From assembly GCF_005116475.1 (NCBI RefSeq), contig NZ_SWBO01000010.1, positions 90,642-154,641 on the forward strand: DNA of 64,000 nucleotides. The letters run 5' to 3'. Below the pieces are notes generated by a model. The model ran no database searches. It saw nothing but the letters and a program-made list of their open reading frames with translations, and was not told the DNA's origin. Each line of letters starts with the position of its first letter. The stretch's first letter is position 1. A program made the position numbers and the translations under genes. Positions 16,536 to 25,427 of the stretch are shown here, piece by piece. Source of the DNA: Pedobacter cryotolerans. Lineage in GTDB: Bacteria; Bacteroidota; Bacteroidia; Sphingobacteriales; Sphingobacteriaceae.

Positions 16536-17876
16536 TTATATTTTCGGACTTTCGAAACCTAATTTTTTTAAACCTGTTTTAATTTCTGGAGCACTCATAA
16601 ATAAGTTCCAAAGTAAACCAGTTCTGCCATTTTCAATCATTACCACAATTGGACCTTGATCTATACCAATGTAACGTTTAGGGTACCAGTTAGCAGTTTC
16701 GCTATAAGCATCATAAAATCCAAATTCTCCCCAAACTTTGTCGCCCATATTTTCATATAAGTGTCTAATCATTTGCATGCTTTCTTTAGGTGCATAAGGA
16801 TAAGATGATAAAGCAGCAGTTGGGCTAATTACACCTTTATCTTCTCCTTCTGATGGCATGTGTGCAGCATATCCTTTTACCGAATAACTTGCAGTTAAAC
16901 CCCAAGAGTTTGCTCCATAACCTTTAAAGCCTTTCGGATTTGCGATTGCGTAATCGTAATTAATTAAAGTATGGCTTTTGTTCTCTTCCCAATAATCCGC
17001 ATACTTATCTTTTAATCCCTTTGGATTTAAGCCTAAGTACGAATAGTGTGCCCAAAAAAGAGGGCCAACGTTTTGTCCAACTACATTATGTTTTAACTTA
17101 ACCGGATGACCATACATAGAAAAGCTGGTATTTATTGCCCCACTTTTAGCCCAACCTTGATGGTAAACGGCTGCAGGTACGCCATGGGTAGGAGAGCAAG
17201 CCGCCATAACGTAAGTAATTAAACATTCGTTGTAACCGGTAATGGCAAAATTCATTTTCCAGCCAGTGTTCGGCGACCAGTGCCAGTACAAAACATTTTG
17301 ATTATTTTGGCGGAAGAAGTTCCATTCTATTCCTTTCCAAAGTTCATCCGCTTTGCGGGCTAATTCTTTTTCTTCGGCATTGCCATTTGCATAATATTGA
17401 CGCACACAAACCAAAGCTTGAGCTAAGAATGAAGTTTCTACCAAATCACCAGCATCATCATTTTTACCAAATGCTTTTGCTTTTCCAGAGGGATGCATCC
17501 AATGCGCCCAAACACCATGAAATCGATCAGCTTTTGCTAAAAAATCTAATCCTTTTTTAAGGTGATCGTATCCTTGCTTTTTAGTAATAAATTTACGTTC
17601 GATGGCAACAATAGTTCCCATTATGCCAAAACCACTAGCTCCTGTTGCAATGATATCTTTATCATTAGAAGGATAAATATTGTCACTGTGGTAACGCTCT
17701 CTGGAAAGTCCAGAAATAGGTTCTGCACCCTCATAAAAGTACTTGTAAGTTTGTTTTTGAACTAAGGTTAGTAATTGATCATCTGTTAATTTTTTTTGAG
17801 ATGCTACATTAGTTTTTTGTTGTGTACCGCAGCTACTTAGAATAACGAAAAGGGAGATTGTATATAAAAATTTCAT
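16536..17876 (-). CDS. GH144-like endo-beta-1,2-glucanase (glucoamylase family protein), lipoprotein
   Basis: A 446-residue protein with a lipoprotein signal ending at Cys16 (VILSSC). It belongs to the glycoamylase-like family (PF10091), whose characterised Bacteroidota members of about 450 residues define GH144 endo-beta-1,2-glucanases. Typical segments are TYKYFYEGAEPISGLSRER, DDAGDLVETSFLAQAL, YWHWSPNTGWKMNFAITGYNE, ISPTAALSSYPY and IDQGPIVVMIENGRTGLLWNLF. The lipid anchor suggests the outer membrane or periplasmic face. It shares most of its catalytic-domain motifs with the larger protein at 17889-19559, so the pair probably arose by duplication. The GH144 assignment is by family resemblance and locus context. 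Confidence 0.82.
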   Translation of the reverse strand: MKFLYTISLFVILSSCGTQQKTNVASQKKLTDDQLLTLVQKQTYKYFYEGAEPISGLSRERYHSDNIYPSNDKDIIATGASGFGIMGTIVAIERKFITKKQGYDHLKKGLDFLAKADRFHGVWAHWMHPSGKAKAFGKNDDAGDLVETSFLAQALVCVRQYYANGNAEEKELARKADELWKGIEWNFFRQNNQNVLYWHWSPNTGWKMNFAITGYNECLITYVMAACSPTHGVPAAVYHQGWAKSGAINTSFSMYGHPVKLKHNVVGQNVGPLFWAHYSYLGLNPKGLKDKYADYWEENKSHTLINYDYAIANPKGFKGYGANSWGLTASYSVKGYAAHMPSEGEDKGVISPTAALSSYPYAPKESMQMIRHLYENMGDKVWGEFGFYDAYSETANWYPKRYIGIDQGPIVVMIENGRTGLLWNLFMSAPEIKTGLKKLGFESPKI

Positions 17877-17888
17877 TGGTGTGTTGTG

Positions 17889-19559
17889 TTATAGGTTTGG
17901 ACTCGTGAAGCCTAAATTTTTCATTCCTGTTTTAACTTCAGGAGCACTCATAAAAAGATTCCATAATAATTTACTACGATGATTTTCTATCATTATGATA
18001 ATTGGTCCTTGATCAATTGCTAAATGAGAACTTGCAAACCATGGTTCGTTCAACGCAAATGCATCAACAAAACCATATTCTTTCCAAATTTTATCACCTA
18101 ATTTATAATAAAAAAACTTTAGTGCTTGCATTGATTCGGTAGGTGTATACGGAAAAGAAGATAATGCAGCAGTAGGCGAAATTACTCCTCTGTCATTTGT
18201 TGGAGAATTTGCACCATATCCGTTAGGAATATCACTTGCAGTTAAACCCCAACAATCGGCACTATAGCCTGTATGTTTTGCGGGGTTTGCTACACAATAA
18301 TTATAATTGATTAAAGTATGTGCTTTTGTTTGAGTTTCGTAATTAGCATACGCATCAACCAATCCATTAGGATTAATACCTAAAAATGAATAGTGCTCTA
18401 AAAACAATGGGCCACCATTGGCAGTACCTAAAGGCAGTTGAACGCCATAATAAGTGTTTCCATTTCTCATCGCTCCATTTCTAGCCCAACCTTGGTCGTA
18501 TACTGATTTAGGGATAGAAGAAGTAGGAGAAGAAGCTGCCATTACGTAAGTTATTAAACATTCATTCCATCCTTGTACAGGTAAATTCATTTCCCAAGCA
18601 TTTGTTGGGCTCCAATGCCAGTATAAAGTGTTGCTGTTGTCTTTTCTAAACCAAGCCCATTCTACACCATTATAAATCGCATTAATATCAGCTCTTAAAG
18701 TCGTTTCAGCCGCATCATTGCCAGCAAAATACTGCCTTGCAGTAATTAATCCTGACATTAAAAAAGAAGTTTCGACCAAATCTGCACCATTATCTTTTGC
18801 ACTAAAAGGAAGAGTTGCACCTGTATTTCCGTCCATCCAATGCGAATAAGCCCCATGATGTCTGGTTGCTTTGTTTTTTAAGAAATCTACAATTTTTTGT
18901 AATCGGGCTAAGCCTTCTGCTTTGGTAATAAAGCCACGGTGTATGCCTGTGATAATTGCCATGACCCCAAATCCAGAACCACCAGAGGTTACAGTATTGC
19001 CAGAGGTATTTCTTTCTCTAGCCATTCCGCTAACGGGATGTGCAAAATCCCAAAAATATTTAAATGTTTGTTTTTGAACGAGTGTTAAAAGTTCTTCATC
19101 AGTTATTCGTGGGAATTTATCAGTATCATTTAATCCACTTATTAGATTAATGTTAACAGGGTTGATTAATCTTCCGCCAGTTGATGATTTTAAATTATTA
19201 TTAATAGCAAGCGTATAACTTGTAAATGAGTTCAGGTCTAATTGTGGAGTAATATTTAAAGTTTTATCTCCATTTGAAAGTGTTGCAGTAGTAGTGATAT
19301 TATTTCCAGATGCATCTGTTAAAAGGATGCCAGTTGTTATAGTTGCAGGATTAATTGCTTCGGTAAAATTAAATTTGATGACAGGTTTTAGATTTAGACC
19401 TGTATATTTCAAGGTGCCATTGTTGGCATCGTTTACAGTAAACGAGAGAGAAGTGTCAGTACTTTTTGTGGTTTCTGTTGTATTCTTTTTACAAGCAGTT
19501 ACAAAAAAAAAGGAGAGGGCTATTGAAAATATGGTAAAGGTTCTGCAGCTCATTTTCAT
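17889..19559 (-). CDS. GH144-like glucanase with N-terminal Ig-like (Big_5) domain, lipoprotein
   Basis: A 556-residue protein. The start at 19559 (MKMSCRTFTIFS) is chosen because the frame further upstream reads through a hairpin; a second ATG at 19553 is also possible. The lipobox ends at Cys23 (FVTAC). Residues about 35-145 form an Ig-like Big_5/SbsA domain (VKPVIKFNFTEAINPATITTGILL-type strands), followed by a glycoamylase-like catalytic domain (about 150-556) with DNGADLVETSFLMSG, YWHWSPTNAWEMNLP and QGPIIIMIENH. The extra domain and anchor fit a surface-exposed endo-acting enzyme, with the shorter paralogue working downstream. It follows a strong hairpin that may tune its level relative to susCD. 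Confidence 0.82.
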   Translation of the reverse strand: MKMSCRTFTIFSIALSFFFVTACKKNTTETTKSTDTSLSFTVNDANNGTLKYTGLNLKPVIKFNFTEAINPATITTGILLTDASGNNITTTATLSNGDKTLNITPQLDLNSFTSYTLAINNNLKSSTGGRLINPVNINLISGLNDTDKFPRITDEELLTLVQKQTFKYFWDFAHPVSGMARERNTSGNTVTSGGSGFGVMAIITGIHRGFITKAEGLARLQKIVDFLKNKATRHHGAYSHWMDGNTGATLPFSAKDNGADLVETSFLMSGLITARQYFAGNDAAETTLRADINAIYNGVEWAWFRKDNSNTLYWHWSPTNAWEMNLPVQGWNECLITYVMAASSPTSSIPKSVYDQGWARNGAMRNGNTYYGVQLPLGTANGGPLFLEHYSFLGINPNGLVDAYANYETQTKAHTLINYNYCVANPAKHTGYSADCWGLTASDIPNGYGANSPTNDRGVISPTAALSSFPYTPTESMQALKFFYYKLGDKIWKEYGFVDAFALNEPWFASSHLAIDQGPIIIMIENHRSKLLWNLFMSAPEVKTGMKNLGFTSPNL

Positions 19560-19604
19560 AAGAGTTGTGTTTTTCACCCCTAAATAGGGGTGATGAAGAA
19601 AAGA

Positions 19605-19633
19605 AAGCACAGTGCCACAAGGACACTGTGCTT
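19605..19633 (-). terminator. Intra-operon hairpin (attenuator) after the LamG gene
   Basis: AAGCACAGTG (19605-19614) and CACTGTGCTT (19624-19633) pair perfectly over 10 bp with a 9-base loop. On the minus strand it is followed by a pyrimidine-rich TCTTTTCTTC stretch. A second palindrome, CACCCCTAAATAGGGGTG (19576-19593), lies just beyond. They separate susC-susD-LamG from the hydrolase genes. Confidence 0.65.
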
Positions 19634-19638
19634 AAGAA

Positions 19639-20565
19639 TTATTTGCCTGCTAAACCAAGGTTATAAAGGGCTTTAATGTTTGCATCAGGTAAATCAATGT
19701 TGTAAACTCTTAACTCATCAATTTTACCAGTCATGGCTGCAAAACTAACATCTGTATTAACTGTTTTACCAGGAATAGTATTGTAGTTACCGCCGATAAT
19801 AATTTCTCCTGGCTCGTAAGCTTTAAATAAATTATTACCTGTACCTCTGCTCGGGAATGCACCAGCTTTAACACCGTTAATCCAAATATGGAAGAAACCA
19901 GTTGTACCGTTATAAGTAAGCAAAAGATGTATCCATTTGTTGGCCTCTAATTTTGGTGTAATGTAAGGAACATAGTTAGGCATACCAGGGCTATCTCTTT
20001 GTGTATTGATATTGTCTTGAGTACCACCACCAATTGTAGTAAAAGTTGGTTGTACTTTAAGGTTATCAAAGTTTGTAGCAGGATAAGATTGCGTATTTAA
20101 AGCGAAGTTAATACTTCCATTAAAAATACCTGGTCTAGCCAATTGAAAAATCATAGTACGTTTAGAGCCATTGTTTAAAACTTGTACCCACTCGCTAATG
20201 GTAAAACTTTTTAAAGCATCGGTTTTAAATGCATTTAACTGTGTGCCGAAGTAAAGGTAACCGCCAGTTAATGATAATGCTTGACCTTTTACGCCGCCAG
20301 CAACTAATGCATCATTTGCGGTAGATGTTGGTGCAGTATTACTTTTGGTTTCATTCTTATTTGCATCAAAGTTCCAATAAGCTACCAAGTTGTTTGGATA
20401 AATTTCATCAGAGCTAGTATAGCCATCAATTTTACCTTCGTATGTAGCTGAAGATACATCTGGTAAATTGTTAGGGTTACCATCTTTTTTACAAGACGAT
20501 AATACCGTAGCTGATAGTGAAAGAGCCACAACACAGCTATTAATATATAATTTTGATAATTTCAT
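19639..20565 (-). CDS. LamG/concanavalin-like surface lipoprotein (SusE-position glycan-binding protein)
   Basis: A 308-residue lipoprotein (lipobox Cys25 in TVLSSC). After a short linker, residues about 60-305 form a LamG/concanavalin-like jelly roll, seen in NLVAYWNFDANKNETKS, FTISEWVQ, WIHLLLTYNGTTGFFHIWINGV and GKIDELRVYNI. Its place right after susD (19 bases) is where SusE/SusF-type surface glycan-binding proteins are usually encoded. It is therefore probably a glycan-binding protein on the cell surface. No catalytic residues can be identified, so a hydrolytic role is less likely. Confidence 0.85.
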   Translation of the reverse strand: MKLSKLYINSCVVALSLSATVLSSCKKDGNPNNLPDVSSATYEGKIDGYTSSDEIYPNNLVAYWNFDANKNETKSNTAPTSTANDALVAGGVKGQALSLTGGYLYFGTQLNAFKTDALKSFTISEWVQVLNNGSKRTMIFQLARPGIFNGSINFALNTQSYPATNFDNLKVQPTFTTIGGGTQDNINTQRDSPGMPNYVPYITPKLEANKWIHLLLTYNGTTGFFHIWINGVKAGAFPSRGTGNNLFKAYEPGEIIIGGNYNTIPGKTVNTDVSFAAMTGKIDELRVYNIDLPDANIKALYNLGLAGK

Positions 20566-20584
20566 TTTCTTGTTACATTAAAGA

Positions 20585-22129
20585 TTAATAACCAGGATTT
20601 TGCGTTAAAACGCCTTTACTCAAATCAATTTGTTGCTGAGGAATAGGCAAAAGATTATCACGAGAAGCAATAAAATTCGTTTTACCTGCATCTTGCATTA
20701 CTTGTTGAGAAATTCCCCATCTTACAATATCAAAGAAACGCTCGTGTTCCATAGCTAATTCTACTCTTCTTTCTTGACGGATTGCGGTACGCAAAACAGC
20801 TTGATCTGTTGTAGTTAAATTTGGTAGAGTACCACCTGGTGCGCCAATTCTGGCTCTAGCTCTTACGCTATTTACAGCAGCTAGTGCATTAGCAATGTTT
20901 GCAGCACCTCCAACTTCATTTGCAGCCTCGGCATACATTAATACTACATCCGCATAACGAAGAATTCTCACATTCATCCACCAACTTCCACGAGTATTAT
21001 ACCTAGCTATAAATGAAGGATTTGCTAATACTTTATGGTTGTATTTAGGGTTTGGAACTTCTGTAGGAAATAAAGGAGCAGTTTGTCCGTAATAAGTTTG
21101 GCGTGGAGCGCCAGCTTGACTTGAATATAAAATTGTTCTGTTTTTTCGTGGATCATTAGCCTCGTAAGCAGCTTCTAACTGAGCACTTGGCATATTCCAA
21201 CCCCAACCTCTATTCCATTCTACTGTATTGCCACGAGTACCTTGGATATTGGCATACTGAATACCGTTTGCAGTTGGAACTTGGGCACTAGCCGTACCTT
21301 GAATTTCGAATACAGATTCTTTACTATTCTCGCCTGCTTCTGTAAAAATTACGCCATAATTTACAGATAAATCATATTGACTAGATGTCATTACCATATT
21401 GGCTGTTGCCATTGCCATTGCCCATTTTTGTTGGTACAAATAAACTTTTGCTAACATACCATTTGCGGCACCTTTTGTAGATCTACCTGAATATTTGCTT
21501 TCCCAATTCAATGGTAAATTTGCTGCAGCAAATTTCAAGTCTTCTTCTATAAATGCATAGATTTCTGACGCGGAACTTTGTGGTACATTTGCTGTGGCAG
21601 CTAATGGTTTATCAATTTTAGGCACTCTACCATAAGCTCTTACTAAAAAGAAATAAGAATAAGCACGCAAGAATCTAGCTTCTGCTTCTGCTTGTAGTTT
21701 AGCCTCTGGTGTGGCAACAATAGCTGTGTTGTTTTGAACTTGATCGATAATATCATTGCATCTCACAATCATTACAAAATATTCTGTCCATAAGGTGTTC
21801 ACTCTGCCATTGCTTAAAACAGGGAAATTATCCATTGCAATTACATCAGCACCGCCATCTGTAGGTGTGCTACCTTTGTCTGCATCATCACTACGAATGC
21901 TCGAAGCCACCATAAAACCATCTGAAACAAAATTGTAAGCTCTTAATGCATCATATGCAGAGAATAAAAATGTATCATAAGGTGTTCCGCCTTGAGGGTA
22001 AGGATAGTTTTCTGTAGTGTAAACTCCTTGACGCTCAGTATCTAAAAAGCTTTTGCAGCCAGAATTGATAGAAATTAAACTGGCGGCAGTAATTGCCATA
22101 CAGATATTTCTTTTATTAAATATTTTCAT
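20585..22129 (-). CDS. susD: RagB/SusD family nutrient uptake outer membrane lipoprotein
   Basis: A 514-residue SusD-like protein with a lipobox Cys25 (SINSGC). The N-terminal SusD-like domain (YDALRAYNFVSDGF..., RCNDIIDQV, AEARFLRAYSYFFLVRAYGRVP) and the C-terminal RagB part (RYADVVLMYAEAANEV, RQERRVELAMEHERFFDIVRWG) are complete. It forms the lid over the SusC channel and binds the oligosaccharide. The gene starts 27 bases after susC, as in almost all such pairs. Glucan specificity comes from the linked hydrolases, not from this sequence. Confidence 0.95.
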   Translation of the reverse strand: MKIFNKRNICMAITAASLISINSGCKSFLDTERQGVYTTENYPYPQGGTPYDTFLFSAYDALRAYNFVSDGFMVASSIRSDDADKGSTPTDGGADVIAMDNFPVLSNGRVNTLWTEYFVMIVRCNDIIDQVQNNTAIVATPEAKLQAEAEARFLRAYSYFFLVRAYGRVPKIDKPLAATANVPQSSASEIYAFIEEDLKFAAANLPLNWESKYSGRSTKGAANGMLAKVYLYQQKWAMAMATANMVMTSSQYDLSVNYGVIFTEAGENSKESVFEIQGTASAQVPTANGIQYANIQGTRGNTVEWNRGWGWNMPSAQLEAAYEANDPRKNRTILYSSQAGAPRQTYYGQTAPLFPTEVPNPKYNHKVLANPSFIARYNTRGSWWMNVRILRYADVVLMYAEAANEVGGAANIANALAAVNSVRARARIGAPGGTLPNLTTTDQAVLRTAIRQERRVELAMEHERFFDIVRWGISQQVMQDAGKTNFIASRDNLLPIPQQQIDLSKGVLTQNPGY

Positions 22130-22156
22130 CTTATTAAATATTAAATGTTTTTAAAA

Positions 22157-25100
22157 TTAAAAAGTAACGTTTAACCCGAATGAGTAAACTGCTGGTATAG
22201 GATAAACACCATTATCTGCACCACCACCTAAAATACTTCCAATTTGTGCCTCAGGAGTGTAACCAGTTGCTTGGCTCCATGTTTGGATATTCTGACCACT
22301 TAAATACAATCTTAATTTTTGTATACCTGCTTTTGCCAGCATATTTGCGCCAAAAGTGTAACCTAATTGTACGGTACGTAACCTAAAATAATCACCAGGC
22401 TCTAAATAATGTGAACTGAATAGGTAATTGTTTCCTCGCGTATTATCTAAAATTGGTTCAACATTTGAAGTTCCTGGGGCAGTCCATGCGTTTAATCTGT
22501 TGGCTTCATAATTTAATGTAGCGAAATTTTGCGTTCTACGTTGGGTATAAATTTGGTTCCCAGCTACACCTTGTCCTTCGATCAAAGCATCAAATCCTTT
22601 ATAACCTAAAGACAAACTCATGCCATAGCTATAAGGAGGGAATGGAGTACCTAAATAAGTCCTATCCAAAGGAGAGATTATTCCGTCACCATTGGTGTCT
22701 TCATAAGAAATATCTCCAGGTAATGAATTGCTAAATTTCGGTGTCTTATCTAAATCTGCTGTAGATTGATAAATACCTGTTTGTCTGTAGCCATAGAAAT
22801 AGCCGATTGATTGACCGGTATTGGTTAAATTTACACCACCATTTCCGATAATTTGGAAATCAATTGTATTGCCAATTGATATTACACGATTTTTATTGTA
22901 GCTAAAATTTCCAGAAACATTAAAGGTTAAATCTTTCCCAATTTTATCCGTCCAGCCCATACTCACCTCAATACCTTTATTGTTTACTTCACCTAAGTTG
23001 GTAAAAAATGCAGGTTGACCAGCTTGTATAGGGTAACTAGTTAATAATCCATCAGTTTTTTTTGTGTATAAGTTTATTTCTGCATTATATCGACTGTCAA
23101 ATGCACGAATATCAAGACCAACATCAACACCTTGAATAATTTCAAAGCGTAAATTTGGATCTGGAAAAAATTCAGGGCCTACTGCTGTAAAAATGTTCTC
23201 TCCAAAAATAGCATCTCTACCATTTGCAAGTAAAACTTGGTATCGATTGTCAGCAACGCCATTCGAATTTCCTAATCTTCCGAATGAAGCACGAAGTTTC
23301 AAGAAGTTAATTGCTTTAATGTTGTCTTTAAAGAAATCTTCTTCACTTGCAACCCAACCTAAACCAACACTACCAAAAGTACCCCATCTATTTTGAGGTG
23401 CAAATCTCGAACTACCATCTCTACGGATAGTTCCGTTGAATAAATACCTGTCTTTGTAGGTATAACTTAATCTACCAAAAACACCAGCATTGGTTTGTTC
23501 ATTACCGCCCCCTCCATTGGTTAAAATATTGTTAGCATTAATTACGCCCAAATACCATAAATCTGGATTATCTGGTACAACTAAAGTACTATCTGTGCGA
23601 GAGCCACTAATGTTTGAACCAGCAAAACGCAATGATGTAAAACCAACCATTGCAGTAACTCTATGGTCATTTGCTATTGTTTTTTCATATGTAACAGTGT
23701 GGTCTTGCTGATATCTGTGTGACTCTGATTGACCTTGACTCACCGTAGAACGGAATTGGTTATCTATGACAGTAGTTGTTGGACCACCATTTTCTCCTAC
23801 GTTAATAAACGAGAAAGGAGGTCTTGTAAATCCTCTACTGTAATCATAACCATATCGAGCATAGAATGTAGATCTAGCAGTAAAGTTTTTCAAGAATTTT
23901 AATTCTGCAAATACACTTCCATTAAAGCTCAGTCCTTTATTAATTGAGTTGTTTCTATTTCTTTCCATTGGAGCAATTGGATTACCTACCTGTGCTCTTT
24001 GAAAAGATGGCATTGCATAATAGGTATATGCATCTGTTTGAACAGGTACAATTGGTGCAGCCCAAATCGCATTGTTTAAACCAGCTGTAGCGCCTTGATT
24101 GATGTCATGAAAACCTGTAATATCTGCGCCAACTTTAAATTTGTCAGTAACTCTTATCTCTTCACTTAACCTTAAAATAAACTTCTGATATTGGTTATAT
24201 TTTAAAACACCCTCTTGGTTATTATATGCCAAGTTTATTAAAGTAGATGTTTTTTCACCAGTATTTGAGAAGGTTAAACTATTGGTATTGATGATAGCGG
24301 TTTGCAAAATTAGATCTTGCCAATCTGTATTACCATTGTAATTGCTAAAATCAAATGGAGCAGCACCGATATTTGCCAACTGAGTTGAATAAAGTTTCTT
24401 AAACCCTTCTGCATCAGTCACGTCGATCCTGTCAATTACTTTTTGGATACCAACATTACTAGTGAAGTTGATACGCGTTTGGCCTTTAGCGGCCCTCTTT
24501 GTTGTAATTGCAATTACACCATTGGCACCTCTTAAACCATAAATTGCAGATGATGATGCATCTCTTAATAAATCAATAGATTCAATGTCTGCTGGGTTTA
24601 AATAATCAATGTTGTCTTGAATAAATCCATCTACAACATATAAAGGTGTAGCGTTATTTGTACTTGCTATACCACGAATACGAATAACTGGTTGTGAGCC
24701 AGCACCGCCTGAGTTGACAACTGTTAAACCTGCAACTTTACCTTGCAATGAAGCCAATGGGCTTACTGCCGGCATTTTTGCAAGATCTTCTCCGCTAACG
24801 CTAGATATAGCGCCAGTAACGTCTTTTCGCTTTTGCGTACCATAACCTACTACCACCACCTGCTCTAAATCTTGAGTTGATGTAGCCATTGAAACATTAA
24901 TAGTTGTTTGGTTTTTAACTTCAATTTCTCTTGCCGAGAAACCTATTGAAGAGAAAACTAAAATTGAATTTGCTGGGACACTTAACGAGTAATCCCCGTC
25001 AGGATTTGTTACCGTAGCATTCGTTGTTCCTTTTACTGTAACACCAACACCAGGGATAGGTAGCTTGCCATCGGTTACCTTACCCTTAACTGTAACATTT

Positions 25101-25174
25101 TGGGCATAGGCAACGTTTAATAAAAGCAAACAAAGTGTGGTTAGAACAGAAAATTTTGTAAAGATTTTTTTCAT
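22157..25174 (-). CDS. susC: SusC/RagA family TonB-linked outer membrane transporter
   Basis: A 1005-residue TonB-dependent transporter. After a signal peptide (1-24) comes a carboxypeptidase-regulatory-like domain (about 27-100, VKGKVTDGKLPIPGVGVTVK), the SusC motif VVVVGYGTQKRKDVTGAIS, a plug domain (about 115-230, with PLYVVDGFIQD and IYGLRGANGVIAITTK), and a long beta-barrel ending in aromatic VTF. It imports oligosaccharides with energy from TonB-ExbBD. It is the first gene of the structural part of the locus and lies 253 bases downstream of the regulator gene, so it probably has its own regulated promoter. Confidence 0.95.
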   Translation of the reverse strand: MKKIFTKFSVLTTLCLLLLNVAYAQNVTVKGKVTDGKLPIPGVGVTVKGTTNATVTNPDGDYSLSVPANSILVFSSIGFSAREIEVKNQTTINVSMATSTQDLEQVVVVGYGTQKRKDVTGAISSVSGEDLAKMPAVSPLASLQGKVAGLTVVNSGGAGSQPVIRIRGIASTNNATPLYVVDGFIQDNIDYLNPADIESIDLLRDASSSAIYGLRGANGVIAITTKRAAKGQTRINFTSNVGIQKVIDRIDVTDAEGFKKLYSTQLANIGAAPFDFSNYNGNTDWQDLILQTAIINTNSLTFSNTGEKTSTLINLAYNNQEGVLKYNQYQKFILRLSEEIRVTDKFKVGADITGFHDINQGATAGLNNAIWAAPIVPVQTDAYTYYAMPSFQRAQVGNPIAPMERNRNNSINKGLSFNGSVFAELKFLKNFTARSTFYARYGYDYSRGFTRPPFSFINVGENGGPTTTVIDNQFRSTVSQGQSESHRYQQDHTVTYEKTIANDHRVTAMVGFTSLRFAGSNISGSRTDSTLVVPDNPDLWYLGVINANNILTNGGGGNEQTNAGVFGRLSYTYKDRYLFNGTIRRDGSSRFAPQNRWGTFGSVGLGWVASEEDFFKDNIKAINFLKLRASFGRLGNSNGVADNRYQVLLANGRDAIFGENIFTAVGPEFFPDPNLRFEIIQGVDVGLDIRAFDSRYNAEINLYTKKTDGLLTSYPIQAGQPAFFTNLGEVNNKGIEVSMGWTDKIGKDLTFNVSGNFSYNKNRVISIGNTIDFQIIGNGGVNLTNTGQSIGYFYGYRQTGIYQSTADLDKTPKFSNSLPGDISYEDTNGDGIISPLDRTYLGTPFPPYSYGMSLSLGYKGFDALIEGQGVAGNQIYTQRRTQNFATLNYEANRLNAWTAPGTSNVEPILDNTRGNNYLFSSHYLEPGDYFRLRTVQLGYTFGANMLAKAGIQKLRLYLSGQNIQTWSQATGYTPEAQIGSILGGGADNGVYPIPAVYSFGLNVTF

Positions 25175-25427
25175 ACTGTTTACATTTGTTTTTAATTGAT
25201 TAATCTAATTTTCTGTTTTATGTTGGCTTATGCAAACGTTACCACCTCTACATTAATACATCAACATACTTTTGTGTACTATCTCAAAGTGGTATACTGA
25301 TTTGATTTTTGGGCTAAAAACGATGTTTTTATGTTGTTAACAAGAATATTACAACTACTACAAGTTGAATTGTACTACAACATTTTGATGTGAGATAAAT
25401 ATGGCTTTGTGTGGTAATGATGTAGTA
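25175..25427 (-). promoter_or_regulatory. susC upstream region with ACTACAA direct repeats
   Basis: A 253-base AT-rich gap between the regulator and susC. ACTACAA occurs at 25357-25363 and 25374-25380, a 17-base period, with CAACT/AGTTG arms overlapping the first copy. These are candidate sites for the adjacent regulator. I found no exact TAnnTTTG box on the minus strand, which fits a promoter that needs an activator. Confidence 0.4.

Noticed and set aside
16536..19559. One glucanase gene split by a frameshift
   Set aside because: Each gene has its own lipoprotein signal and a complete catalytic domain, so they are paralogues.
25175..25427. Riboswitch or RNA leader upstream of susC
   Set aside because: No conserved riboswitch core was recognised. 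The direct repeats fit protein binding better.
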